This document shows positions 27,045 to 39,900 of a DNA stretch of 64,000 nucleotides, piece by piece (within the stretch, counting starts at the first letter, position 1; each line of letters opens with the position of its first letter). The notes under the pieces were generated by a model, which was not told the origin of the DNA, made no database searches, and saw only the letters and a program-made list of their open reading frames with translations. The position numbers and the translations under genes are program-made. This stretch comes from Paramecium tetraurelia (taxonomy: Eukaryota > Ciliophora > Oligohymenophorea > Peniculida > Parameciidae). The stretch covers positions 74,330 to 138,329 of the forward strand of contig NW_001798986.1 in assembly GCF_000165425.1 (NCBI RefSeq), written 5' to 3'.

Positions 27045-27377
27045 TCATTATAGAGACACTTAAACAAGACCTTTTGCTTTTGGAGTTTATGTTTCATCTT
27101 TGCATTTTGTTACATATAATTATACTTCATTCTCCTATTCGAATGCTCGATTGAGTCTCTCAGTCAGAATATTAATGGTTTGATCCTTTTCCTTTATCTT
27201 TTGGGCGGGCTTTACAACTGTCTTATTAGAACTCTTGCATTGTAAATATTCACTTTTCACACTACGCGTCGTTCTGTTACTCTTTCGAACACTCTCACTT
27301 CGCTTGATTTGAGATCTCAAATCATCTATCTTCTTCTCTTGCCTCCTGATCGTTTCGATTAATAACATGGTAGACAT
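27045..27377 (-). CDS. Small basic coiled-coil protein
   Basis: 110 residues, single exon, start MSTMLLIETIRRQEKKIDDL at 27377. Residues 10-30 and 60-85 have heptad-like Leu/Ile spacing (INILTERLNRAFEQENEV). The centre is Arg/Ser/Lys rich (RKSNRTTRSVKSEY), so the protein is strongly basic. It ends QVSLQ before TGA at 27045-27047. I do not recognise it. The GC content and codon use match its neighbours. Confidence 0.65.
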
Positions 27378-27694
27378 CTGTTAAATTAAAATTTATTATT
27401 AATTTATAACCAAAACCCCTCAATTTTACACCTAGATCACTTACCACCCAAAAAATCCCATACAACAAACATTCGTTGTTTTGTATATATTACTTTTATC
27501 AAAAAGTTTAAATTGATCATTTGATTATATAAATATCTTGGATTGGCTCTGTTTAGTCTAACTCTATAAAAAAGGCATCACAATAGCGACACAGCAAAAA
27601 CTATTATTATATATGCCAATTACTATCAACTTTTATGATCAAATTGAGTTTTATAATATTCCTGCATTTATTTTGGATTACTATTTAAAATATT
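27378..27694. other. Divergent intergenic region
   Basis: About 317 bp of AT-rich sequence between the start of the small coiled-coil gene and the start of the chromodomain gene. No ORF or RNA gene seen; it presumably holds two promoters. Confidence 0.5.
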
Positions 27695-28505
27695 ATGAGC
27701 GATTGTAAGGGAAAGAAATTCGACAGTGACGATAGCAGTATATATTTAGTGTAAACCATTAGATATTTATGAAGTTGAATTTGTGTATGGTAAGAAAATG
27801 TTCAAAAAGTAAACACTGTATGCTGTGAAATGGTTGGGATGGGCTAAATCCTAAATGACTTGGGAGCCATTTTCCAATTTTACTCGCATTTCCAGTTATC
27901 TTGTAAGGTATCAGTGACTTATCTAATATTTATAGACGATTAGAAACAAGACTATCTTATGCTTAATATCACAAAAAGATTACTCCTAGTTCAGGGGGTA
28001 TACGAGTTCATATCAAAGGAAAATTTTGTTAAGTCTTATAGAATGAGGCTAAACCATAACGAAAAACTATTGAATCTGAAAAGAAGATTGTATCTCATTC
28101 ATCTGATACCTAGGATATTTATGATAAAGCATAGAGGATCATCACATAAATGAAATAAAATCTTTTCTGCTCGAATAACAGTAATGAAAATCTGAAAAGT
28201 TAAAAGAAAGTAAAAAAATAAAATAATCATATATTAAAAATTGTAAATTCCTAAGAAAAGAATTAAACAATATCTCAAACTGGTGGTAATTTAATAGGGT
28301 AAGAAAAAATAATACCGAAGTAGATCAATAAATAAAGAGAGTTAAATAATTAGAAATTAATTGATTTAGAATTAGAAAGAGATATTGAATTCTTAATTAA
28401 ACACGAAAAATTAATGAAATAATTTGAGAATCAAAAAAAATAAACTAAATAAGGAAATTTTTTAAAAAGTAAAGATTATAAGTAGAAATAATAATAATAA
28501 TAATG

Positions 28506-28542
<37 letters not shown>

Positions 28543-29549
28543 TACTCAATTAAAAAAATATTGTATATGATAAGGAATAAGATAAATAAAAAAATAATAA
28601 TCAATTATTTTGTGAATTTTAAATTATTCTCAATAAACATGATAATTCAGAGTTAAATATTCCAATTTCAAAATAAGTTGAACCCAAAAAGAACTCTGAA
28701 AAATAATGGATACTTCAAAGGGATTCAAATAATTAATAAGTGCATAAAGAACTTCCTAAAATTGTTTTAGGAATTCCAGAATTCAAAGTAAAAAAGACGG
28801 CTAGCACAAACGTTCAAGAAACATAAAGTTATCGTTAGGAGGACTCTTTTGAAATTGATTTAGTATTAATTGATGATAGTGAATAAAAGCTAAAAGAGGG
28901 AGAAAAATAGATAGATATGGAAAAATTATAAGGACCTTGTGCATCGGATGTCAAAATTACGCAATAGCCTTACCAAAACAATTAATAAAAGAAGGGAAGG
29001 GTTGTAAAATCAGTTCTGATTGCAAAAACAAACCAACTTATTACTGAAACTTTTTCTAAGACAGAGAAATAATTCATCTCTGAGGTATAAGATGAATAAC
29101 CAAAAAGATAAGTTGAATTGCCTCAAGGACTTACTTTAAATCAGTTGTTATAATTGGAACCGAAGACATAATCAAATTAAAAAACTCCTACTAAGTAATA
29201 AGCATAACAAGACATATAAAAATAATAATAAGAAAACAAAATCATAGAAAATACGACTTACAGGTGTTGCCTGCCAATAATACAAAAATTATAAGATTTT
29301 GAAGTCTAATAACTTGAACATAATCTCTTGAATATTGAAATGGTCTAATATGATATGGATTTAATTGAAATCAGATTTCAAAAATTAATTATTGAGATAA
29401 TAGAATCTCATCATTTAATGATGGGAAAATTATTATTTAAATGCATATATGACAATGGAATGAAATATTATGTGGAATATGATAAATTGAAAACATACTG
29501 TCCAACATTATTATTAGATTACATGATAGTAAATTCAATATTAATATGA
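27695..29549 (+). CDS. HP1-like chromodomain / chromoshadow protein
   Basis: About 600 residues. The N-terminal chromodomain reads IYEVEFVYGKKMFKKQ then LYAVKWLGWAKSQMTWEPF, with the aromatic and WEP positions typical of methyl-lysine readers. A long Lys/Gln/Asn-rich linker follows. The C-terminus (LLFKCIYDNGMKYYVEYDKL, then CPTLLLDYMI) resembles a chromoshadow dimerisation domain. Introns 27738-27762 and 27908-27935. The linker contains an AAT/TAA microsatellite (28487-28543) and one-base frame offsets (there and at the AAAA run 28987-28990), so the middle of the protein is uncertain. HP1 proteins bind H3K9/K27 methyl marks in heterochromatin. In ciliates, relatives such as Tetrahymena Pdd1p act in programmed DNA elimination; a similar role here is inference. 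The 3' end overlaps the convergent gene by 15 bp. Confidence 0.78.
28487..28543. repeat. (AAT/TAA)n microsatellite in coding sequence
   Basis: Near-perfect trinucleotide array interrupted once by TGG. In one frame it encodes a Gln run, in another an Asn run. The flanking conserved frames require a frame change here. Length variation would be expected. Confidence 0.85.
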
Positions 29550-30583
29550 TTTATGAATTTTTTCAATATAAATTCTAATTGAGTTGATTAAAATTGCAAT
29601 CAAACCGAACTAATTTACTTTCATATCCATTAATTTATTTACAATGATTCCTGTCATACTATTATAATATAAGAATATAATAATAGTAAGTGATAAATAG
29701 GTCAAGGCACTTAGATATTTTCCTCCTTCCACTTATAATTTTTCCTGTTCCTTTGTTACATGCTCATAGAGTCGTTTAACTCTATTCGCCTTCTTTTGAA
29801 TTATTGAATTTCCAAAATAAAGAATCACCAAAAGTATATGCAATTAACATATTACTAATGCATATATTGGAACTGGTATTTAATAAAAATTAAAAATAAA
29901 TTAGAGTAAATCGAAAGGGGGTATATTATTGAAGATGGCGTAGAATTCATATAGCACACTTATAGAAAAATAAATTGTGTTTATTGTAATGTACAATTTC
30001 TTTAGGAGATTGAGCAATGTTTTTAACTTTTATGCTCTGACTTCTGATCTTCTTAACATCAGATTCCTTTTCATTATTAACCCCTCGCTTTCTAAATCAC
30101 CATAATAATCTTTATTCTTTTCAAAATGCTATTTTATTCCAACAATAAGGATAGTAGAACCTTAGTAAATTTATAAGAGTCCTTGTACAGAAATAAAGCA
30201 ATATTGAAAATCCTCATAGGTTTAATTGGTAAAGAAAAAAAGAACCATAACAATTAATGGCAATAAGAGTTTTCTTCTATAATACCTAAGAATATTAAAA
30301 AGTGGTACCATAAAGAAGATTCTTAGTGTTTTTAGGTCGAAAGTCCAAATCTCTTTCTTATTTATTCTTATTCTTCTAAGTAATTAAATCTATTCAATCT
30401 AAGATGAATGGTCTCTATAACAAATTATTACCAAGCAGCTTAACCAAATAAAATTGACATTAAAAATTCCTCATTCCATTTCAAACAAACAGATACAACC
30501 AATATCAATAGAAGGAAAGTATGCACGGCTATCGCAACTTTGGTGACTATACCTATTTGTTTATTTCTTAATTATCTCTGCAT
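29535..30583 (-). CDS. Polytopic membrane protein, receptor-like
   Basis: About 341 residues, start MQRQLRNKQIGIVTKV at 30583. Around seven hydrophobic segments can be counted: AIAVHTFLLLILVVSVC, TLRIFFMVPLFNIL, LLLPLIVMVLFFFT, YCFISVQGLLQIY with STILIVGI, ITINTIYFSISVLYEFYAIF, IYALVICQLHILLVILYFG and LSALTYLSLTIIIFLYY. The loops are basic on the presumed cytoplasmic side (KKANRVKRLYEHVTKEQEK), and an NQT site faces the other side. One 23-nt intron at 30399-30421. It could be a seven-helix receptor; no diagnostic motif was seen. Its stop lies inside the end of the convergent HP1-like gene. Confidence 0.72.
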
Positions 30584-30735
30584 TATAAATAGGGATAGAC
30601 CTATTAAGAATAATAATTTCATTAATTATAAAATTATAATTAAATTCATGATTGTAATTGTATTTTTTTCAATAACAAGGGATAACTTCGTATTTATAAA
30701 AAGTGTAATGGGAATATATGAATTGACAATAAATT

Positions 30736-32780
30736 TCAATTTTATAAGCATCCTTCAATTTTTGGTTACAGTTATTCCATTGGTTCTGAATGTTCCTTAA
30801 ATTTATCGAAGTTACATTCTTAATTTTATAAAGAATCTAAATCTGTTTCAAGTTATTATTATAAAGGTTCAACTTATTCCTATTATTATAAAAGTTGTTA
30901 TTATTAGACAAATTCTTCTTACTTTTCTTATTATTATTCTTCTTATTATTATTTTTATTATTATTATAATTTTTTTTCTTTTTCTCTTTTGATTTCTTAA
31001 GCTTTTTCATATCTTGTTAATGGCTTACTTCCTTGATTTTCAGGATTTGGTTCCAAAAAATCTTAGATCTAACCAGTGCTAATATAATAATAAAATGCCT
31101 TAAGGACTCTTGGGATTTATTCTTTATTGTTAATATACCTAGGTTATAATGCAATTTTACTTGAAGACATTTTTGATATATGGGTCAAATTTAAAAATAG
31201 TTTATTTAGCAATATTGATTGCTAAATAAGTTTTAAAGTTAGCTAAAGTCTTAAAAGGGGAATTTGTTAATCTACTTCTGGGATTAAGGAGGTGATAATC
31301 AAGAAAGGCATTTACGATTCCAACTCCAACTTCTTCGTAATCTTCTATTGTAAAGAACTTGGATTTGGGATAAGTTGTATACAAAGTTCCCAAAATGTCA
31401 TTTTCCTCTAAGTTGTTTTCTTTGTATGAATTATCTAATGAATTAATATACGTAATACCTTCAGATTACTTATAAGTTAAATTTGTAAGCCTGCCTGTAT
31501 TGTAATTGCATTCAAGAGTATAACTATGAATGATTCCACATGTCTTAAAGAGGGCTACTCTGCCTGAACCTTCTTTACTGAGTCCGTCTCCTTTATCTGC
31601 AGAGTACATGTTCTTCTCTGTAAAATTACAAGCATCATAATCAAAGATCTAAGAATACAAGGTCATTAATTTAGGAATTGCACAATTTTAGACCTATTTG
31701 CTTAATTGATTGAGTTAATTCCCATAAATAAATGCTCCCTTATGATTAGCATGAGCATGTAAGTCAATATATCCAAGGAATCGATCTGTTTTATGAAGTC
31801 TGATTAGATATTCTTTGATTGCATAAATTGTTGGATGATCCTCTTTGGAAGGCGATAAATAATAGCGATTAAGATTCTAACAGAGCGAATCAGTTCTGTA
31901 ATGTCCTCTATAAACTCCATCAGGATTAATTATGGGAACAAAGCACCAAACAAAATTGTCTCTGGCAGCCATAGCGACAGGATCATTTGGAGTTAAGAGA
32001 TATTTGATAAGTCCATTTAGAACAAAAGAACTAGGCACCTCTCCTGGATGAACACGAGCAGAGATGAATATATGAGGCTTTTTAAAAACAGCTGGTCTTG
32101 TTTAAGGGAAAATTCCAGGCAATGGTTATTCTTGAATTTCTGAGGAGCCATTTGTGATTGTAATCAAATTGATAGGTCTACCTTCTTTGGAATATGAGAG
32201 TATGGAATTATCATAATAAATATTCGGGATTTAAAGAGAGATAGTATAACAATGTTGTAGAAAATCCTAAGATATTGAATTGAGGTTACTTCATTGTCTT
32301 GACAACTCCACGGATAGAAAAATGCAAAATACACTGTTTCATGATTAGGAAGCATGTGTTAGAAAGAGATTTCAAATTATTTTTCTGCTACTAGTCGATA
32401 TTGACAGGGTTCTTTAATCCTTTCCCATTGAGTGGAATTAGAAGTTCTAAAAACTGGTTGCATACCTTCTTTAAATAATACGATCTTTAATAGCATATTG
32501 CATTACTTAATTTTGCATATTAGCTATTACAAAAGTGATAGCTTCTTCAGACTTAGCAGATACCGAGAAGTAGAACCAGGTTCTGTAATTAGTGGTTTTT
32601 CCATTGATTCCCCAATCACTTGAGATTTGGAGGATATACTTATGATTTGATTATTGAATTATTTCATACTTTTCCATCTTCATAGCTAACACTTTTTAAA
32701 TTGCCTGAATCAAATGCGCTTGAGAAAGTGATGTCATTAATTGTTTAAGTAATCTAGGAGGGATATTCCGGGTTATTCAT
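30736..32780 (-). CDS. CCP5: Cytosolic carboxypeptidase CCP5-type (tubulin deglutamylase) with Gln-rich tail
   Basis: Zinc carboxypeptidase of the M14D/CCP family, about 665 residues. The beta-sandwich N-domain starts at [16 protein letters not shown]. The catalytic domain has zinc ligands in [18 protein letters not shown] (H..E) and [10 protein letters not shown] (H), plus [24 protein letters not shown] and [12 protein letters not shown]. These motifs fit CCP5, which removes branch-point glutamates from tubulin. Introns 32485-32506 and 32267-32289. Frame offsets of one base occur at T4 32670-32673 and A6 31055-31060. If the second is accepted, a Gln-rich tail of about 100 residues follows (KLQQQQKQQQEEQQQ); otherwise the protein ends at 31040. 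Catalytic assignment is firm, the tail less so. Confidence 0.9.
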
Positions 32781-32825
32781 ATTTCAAATTAATTATTATT
32801 TTTTATAAAGCTTAATTACAAATAT

Positions 32826-34782
32826 TCACTAGAGTTTTGATTTTAGAATGTACAACGCCATAAATGCAAATATTCTAAATAGGAATATGAACCCTATCAA
32901 GACATAGATGCAAGTCCAAGTGCCAAACTTAAAATCGTACAGGTCGATTGGATCGACTTCATATAATTAATCTTTAAATTCTACTCTGGACAGAACTTCA
33001 AATGAATATGTAATTGGACTTGTGTATTGGATCCATCTGGTCCATGAATAGAAGAATTTAGGGTTTGCGAAAAAGCCAGAGAATAACACATAAGGTAGTA
33101 GAGTATAAGGGGCAATTCCAAGAATGGCTTTCAAATCACTAAATATACAGCCAATCAACATTCCTAAAATTAGATGTTTGAATATACCTAAGCCACTAGC
33201 CCAATTGTATATGAGGATTGATACAAACAAGTGCATAATCACTGCTTCAGTTGTATTGTGATATCCGCACATCCAATAGGATATAAGTTCTTGTAAAATA
33301 GGAAGCACTATGCATAAGGGAATTTCAAGTATTTGCTTGCCTATAAAGTAGGAGGAAATCGAGTATAATTTAGAACTCTCCTCTCTTAAGAATATTTCCC
33401 TCTCCACTGGAAATGTTAGTATGATAGCCAAAACTGCAGAGATTACAAGATTGAACACACAAAAGAAGAGAGCTAAAAAGATCATAATGTATATTTACAT
33501 CCAGATATTCCCATTAAATCAGACACAGAACCTTCATTATCAGCAACCTTCCAAAATACTCCTCCAAGTAACAACCCTTGGACGATTGTTTAAAATATTC
33601 TGATATAAAATTATAGAGGATCTCTTGTAAAAGCCAAGAGATTTCTATTTGCAATTTATTTTATTTGTTAAATCTAAGTGATTTCTATCACTTTTAAAGG
33701 CAACAACAGATTATCGCCATTGGTTATTTACTACATTACATTCGGATGACAATTTTGATCATAATATTAGAACATCTTATTGAAGTGCTTTTAGTTTTCC
33801 AAGTTTTCTACTTACATCAAACTTAAGTAATAATCCATCGGATTAGAGGATTGAGGACAAGTAAATCCCAAATTTTAAAAATGATCAATAATCTTATTTT
33901 AAAATTTATAATTACATTGCTTTTTTGGCCTTGATAAATAAATTTACCCCCAACTAGAAGCATTATTCTATCGAACAATTAGAATATGTCTGTACTGGGG
34001 GAGTGGATGGTGAAAATAACAGTTCGATCCTACTAACTTGCTAATTGCTTTAATTCATTGCTGAGTAATATTATAAATTGATACATTATAGCAAATGCAG
34101 TGAATGAATCTAATCCAGACGTAGGCTCATCCAACAAGATACATGCAGGATTAGATACTAGTTCATAGCCTATTGATGTTCTCTTTCTCTCACCTCCGGA
34201 TATACCTTTGAATGTAATTCCTCCAATTAATGCATTTTAACATTTCTCTAATTTCATACTTTTTAGAGTTTCTGTAACTCTCTGCATTTGAGTTGTGGGA
34301 TCTGAAAATTTCATGCTAGCTGCAAATGTAAAAGCTTCCTTTGGAGTCATGGTTTCCATTAGAATATCATTTTGCATAATGTAAGAGGCGAATAAACAGA
34401 ATTTCTCATAATCGTATTCTTGATGATTGGCTAATACTCTTCCTCTTAATTAAGATTCACTATTTTTTGGAACTCTACAAGCTAGAATATTTAAGAGAGT
34501 TGTTTTGCCAGCTCCTGAACTTCCTAAGATGGCAGTAACCTATCCTCCTGGACAGATACCAGTCAATCCTTTTAGAATTGGTTTGTTTTCTTAAGATTAG
34601 GTTATCACAATACCTCTTTGTTAGCTTTTTGGGTCCATGACTCTGACCGAATACTCTATATTTTCAAATGATAAGTCGACCAGATTGTTGGTTTTGAGGG
34701 ATTTAGATGTTGAGGTCTAGTTATTTGAGTTTAGTAGTTGGATCCCTGGTATATTTTAAGGAAAAACTCGAGTGATTTTCAT
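32826..34782 (-). CDS. ABC transporter, ABCG-type half-transporter (second copy)
   Basis: About 619 residues, paralogous to the gene at 8723-10588 along its whole length. Walker [11 protein letters not shown], signature [22 protein letters not shown]-loop TIHSPSTD (Gln of the usual HQPS replaced by Ser). The membrane half includes [18 protein letters not shown] and ends [18 protein letters not shown]. Introns: 34590-34613, 34061-34084, 33893-33915, 33473-33498. Two introns are at equivalent places to those in the paralog, supporting duplication. Exporter of an unknown lipid-like substrate, probably as a homo- or heterodimer with other ABCG proteins. The frame is intact. Confidence 0.94.
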
Positions 34783-34915
34783 TTGGTTTATAAAATTAAA
34801 TTTATTAAGAAATTCTTCTAATTCTTTGTTCTTAAGAATTGAAAAAATGAAACTGAAAACTGATAAAAGCTGATGAAAATATATTATTAAATTTTTATAT
34901 AATAAATATAATAAA

Positions 34916-36327
34916 TCATGCTTATTTACAAAACTTCTTTTAAATTAAATCGTTGAATTACAATGGGTCAATCATTAAATTATTAGGAAGTAAGAATGGT
35001 GTATTCTTATTGTTAAGTAACAACTCAAGAGATATTTAAGGCAAAAACTTGTATTGGTTCAGAAGTTACTGCTATTACTATTGTTGTTATTACTATTAGA
35101 CCGAGATGTCTGGTTTGGTGGTTGGATAGTTCTCCTTGACTTTGATTTCATCCTAAAATCGATTTGCAGACAATACTTTATTGAGATTGATAAGGAGAGA
35201 TGTGAACTGTTGGGGAGTCATTTGAGCAGTCATTTCATCGATTTGATCATCCAATTGCTACTGACAGATCCTGAGGTCTTTGGATTTGCATTTCATTTGT
35301 TTGATAAGACTAAAGATATGCACTCCATATTTACTAAGAAAAAGAGCGCTTGTGCTCCAGGATGCGTCTCACGATGTGGATGATAGTGTTCTGCATTTTC
35401 TCTTCGCTGCATCCAGTGATTTCTTTGAATTGCTTGACATACTCATGCAATTCTTCATCTTCAAGCAGTTGAACTGAATTAATCTTTTAAAATTATACAA
35501 TTTTTAGTGAGACAATTACTTCCAAAGAGTAGAGTCCCGTAATTACCATCCATCAAAATACGGGCTACATTCTAAAAGCAATATCTAATGTATTGCTTTC
35601 GTTTTGAACCTGTGGCACTAAACTTCAACTTGTATGAGTCAGTGAGTAAAGCCTGCATCTCCTGTCCCTCAGTGGTCTCAGGGTCTTTGCTTTGCAATTA
35701 ATCGAATATCTGAGCCTGCTCGATGATCATTCCTTTGAAACATTGATTGTGTTCAATGATGTTGTGGATGTGCTTGAATGTGATCTCTGTCTGTTATCGG
35801 AGTCCCTCGATCTGTCCATTCAAATCCTCGACTTTCTTCTCCAACAACCCAATGTATAGCTTCTTCCTTTATCTCGAATTTCTAGCACTTTCCCGATTTT
35901 TCTGCATCTTTAAATCCTCATTGTCCAACTATTTGGAAGAGTTCGAAGACACGTTATCCTTGACTCTTTTTGAAGGAAGCAGTTTCTCTTTGTCCTCCTC
36001 CATACTTACATTGAGGAGAGAACTGATTTTCTTTATATAGGCATTCTTCACATTCCCCTTTATATTCTGTAGACACAAGACATCATCTTTTAAGGAGGCC
36101 TACGAATCATTCTTGATCATCTGTCTGTCCTCCTATTTAATTTCAGCAGAACTTCTGACTCTCTTCACTTGGTTCTCAAGATTGGATATTACTCCGTATG
36201 GCAAAAAGGGCATAAAATTCTATTACTATGCTGGTTTCTTCTGAATTATATTATAAATAATTACCTCCTCGATATCAAGCATATAATGTTCTGGATATTC
36301 ACAATCCACCTTATTATTGGAATTCAT
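34916..36327 (-). CDS. bZIP transcription factor
   Basis: About 453 residues. The basic region NRESARNSRQRKK followed by a leucine-zipper-like stretch (YIGLLEKKVEDLNGQIEGL) is the classical bZIP signature of a sequence-specific DNA-binding dimer. Downstream are Gln-rich segments (DISVQ11-type run), possible activation regions. Introns 36241-36264 and 35474-35498. An A5 run at 35339-35343 carries a one-base offset; dropping one base joins two Gln-rich frames. The C-terminal end (KKFCKQA) is tentative. Target genes unknown. Confidence 0.85.
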
Positions 36328-36941
36328 AATTATTTATAATACCTATTTATTATATAATGACGTCTAAGAATTAAAATATACAATCACAATCCACCATAAA
36401 ATTAATTGATAATATATACTACGGAATATGATTCAAAGACGTATTAATTATTTTTAAATTTTAATAAAAATTGAAAACAACAAACTTTTGTGTGGATACG
36501 TATTGTTACTCCCTTCAAAATCCTCATAAATCTCAACTTCACTAAAAGTCCAAATCCAAAATTAATAGTTCATAATAAAATTGTAAGAAGCTGTTATGTG
36601 GAAATAAATGCATACTCATTTTGTCTCTTACTTTTATTTGATGTGAATATTGGAAATCAGAAATCCCTGTGTAACCAATAAGTATGCAATATGCAAAATG
36701 CAATTATATGTGTAATGCTTTGTGAATCAATAGTTTGATAGTTTGAGGTAGGAGGGCTAGGATGTTTCTGAGTAAATTAAATTTTAATTCAGCAGAAAAA
36801 ATAGAGGAAAATAAAATGGTTATTCAAAACTAATTATTATTGATTGGACAGTACTTGGTTTAAGGATAGCAAATTTCTTGGAATATTTAGATTGACTTTA
36901 TAAAATTAATTATACTATAAAATTTGAATTCAAATTTATAT
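36328..36941. other. AT-rich divergent intergenic region
   Basis: About 614 bp between the bZIP start and the TOG-protein start. An open plus-strand frame (36490 to about 36740) and an overlapping open minus-strand frame exist, but neither has a protein-like pattern that would let me choose. Not called. Confidence 0.45.
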
Positions 36942-39900
36942 ATGAACAACTCACCAATAAGAAATCAGTCTTATTACTAAGATAAAATTAGATACCAGAG
37001 ATCGCCTTATTCTGATAAAGAAAATATGATGAGTGAAGTTAATTAGAGTCAATAGACACTCTAAAGGGATGCGATCGAAATATTGAATGATGTTGCAGAG
37101 ACATCAAAAATTGATGAGTCGGTTTTAGACAGTAACCTTACTTTGTTTGAAAAGATTACTCATCACAAATGGTAAATAAGAAGATTGGTCTTAATGAATT
37201 TAACAGAGGAATATTAAAAGAACCAGACTGTTTATGAATTTCAATCATCATGGCTGAAAAATATTATTAATGATAGCAATTAATTCGCAATGACAGAGGG
37301 TCTTAAATTTATATAGGTATTTGTTAGAAGTTAACAAATGAATTACCACATATTACCCTACTTTATTGGAGATCTCATTGAAAGAGGCTCCTTTGTTAAG
37401 TCTCAAATCCAAGATCTTGTCATTGAAATATTATTGCAATGTTGTAAAACAGTACAAGACACCGGTTTCATCCTCTCAGAGATCCATAAAAAAATAGAAG
37501 CCAAACACCCTAAGATTATGACTCTCTGTTTGACAATCATAGAGAGGATTCTTGAATTATAACCCAATCAACTAGTTAAGTATGTATATTGAGCTAATTA
37601 ATTTAGAGATTAAATAAGAGATTTTATTGAATTATGTGTCTCGTTAGTTTCACATACGAATAAAGTAATAAGATAAAAATCAATCAATATCTTTTGCAAG
37701 CTGTTTCAAATGATTTCAGAGAGTTTTGAATAGGTCAAGAAGACTTATTTAGACAAGCGATTGAGACAAATTCAAATTAAAGAGTTGGAATAATTATGCA
37801 GCAAAATCACAAAAAAAACATAGAAAATTGAAATTCAATCGACATAACCTGTTATTCAGATCATAGATTTACATACATTGTTGCCAGATAAATTCTTTGA
37901 AATGCCCTATTATAAACACAATGAAAAGAAGAACATAACTGAACAATTTGCTAAGAATTTAGAGAAGTATGATGGAGACATTGATAACTCTAAAGATTAT
38001 GGGAGTATTTATGCAATTATCATAACCTTGCTTGAAGAGAGCAATTATTTAATATATAGTTAGGGGATGAGATGCGTTAAGGGATTGGTCAGATTGTTGA
38101 GAAGAGGAATCCCTTAACCAGTGGCCAAACATTTCTTTATTTTGATTTTGGATAAATTGAAAGGTTCATTGTCCAAGCCTTTATAATCAGCTGTATTTAA
38201 TCTTTTGGAAGACATACTTATATATGAAAACATCTCCTGTGATCAATTCATGGAACTAATGATTAATTAATTAGAATCTTCAAAAAACATAGGATTGAAA
38301 GTAGCTTGTGCAAGGTGGTTTAAAGATGGTTGGCTAGCCTTGGCATTGGCTGTATAGACAGGGTCATATGAATCATCTGATTCTGAGGTACTCAAGAAAT
38401 TTGCTCAGTCTAATTGCGATAAAATATCGAAATCTCTTCTTGTTCTTTATAAGAAGGTGTAAGCAATCTTGAAAAAAGAGAACAATCTCAATTACAAGAA
38501 AGTCTTATTGGATTTAATTAATTCAATGCAATGTGATGAACAGAATCTCTAGGTTACTGTTATTGAATCATAGATTGCAATTGTAAATCCTTAATTTGAT
38601 TTACAAGAATCTAGGATCACTGATAAATAATCAAGAAAACAATAAATAAATTCAGTAAAGAGTAGGTATTAAACTGATGAAGATTTATGTGAATTTGCTT
38701 AGATCGGAGAAGATATGTAGAATTTTAATTAAGCGAATAAAAACAGATAAAGCATAGAATTACCTACATCTCAATTGAACAGAGAACAAACAGAGTTCAT
38801 GAGTAAATTTAGTAGTGATCTCACTTAATTAAGAAAATTGTCATAAAACAATTAAGATCAACAAATCTAAAATAAAATCGAAGAAATTTTACACTCATTC
38901 AAAACTCATTACTCAGATAAAAATATTACAAGCAATGATTTCTTATAATAAATGACAAGCAATATAATTATGGAATTGGTTCATTTCTGTAAGAAAGTTT
39001 AGGTCTAAAAAAAGCTAATTGCTGATAAATTGTATGACTTCATCATTTCATTATTAATCAAAATGAATAAAATCTAAGTGACATTGGATCAAGAAATGCT
39101 CTATCAAGAATATAAGATATGTTTGATCCAATTAAATCAATTAGACATTCAAAAACTATTGCCACTTCTAGAGAGCTTGTACATTTGTAATTCATTAGAG
39201 AGTATGATCAAAATTGGTTACAGGATAACTAACAAGTATCTCTAAAAATAAACAAACAGCAATATTAAGATCTTTTAAGCATTTATTAATTGGATTACAT
39301 AAAAAATTAATGCTGCGACTTAACAACAATTAGATCCTTCATTCATAAGGACGTCTTATAAGACTTTTGAAACCACCTTTAAAATGTTCCCATAAACATA
39401 AATAGATATAAGATTATTACTAAATGCTTTCAGAAGTCGAATGGTAAATCAACAAGTTGAATAATTGGATCAGTATTAGGATTTATTAAATCAATCATAA
39501 AGGAAGTCTAAATCTAAATCATTTGGATCCTAATCTAGGTTTTCACCTTACGAAACACCAAACAAAACATAAAGTAAATTAGAGTTTTCTGATTCTGAAG
39601 AGTAAGAGAGTTTAGAATCATTACTATAAATAGAATAATAGATTTCTACACAATTTACTTTATAGGCGTTAGATAAATTTATCCATTACTTGAATCGTTA
39701 TCGAGCCTATTAACTTTCTAATCAATCATAACACACAGTATTCTTAAGTCCAAATTCTAGTTCACCTGGTAAACATTGGAGAAGAGGCATTGGAAGGGAC
39801 AACATGATTATAAGTTCTCCAAATAGATAATTATTTGAAAGTACTAAATTTGAAGATTTCACGAGAATTTTAGAAATAATTTGTTAAAATTTCACCTTTC

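Noticed and set aside
35054-35477. Plus-strand Leu-rich frames under the bZIP gene
   Set aside because: They are the antisense of the Gln-rich bZIP tail (CAA/TAA runs read backwards as Leu codons).
36490-36740. An open plus-strand frame upstream of the TOG-protein gene
   Set aside because: An equally long minus-strand frame overlaps it, and neither has protein-like composition.
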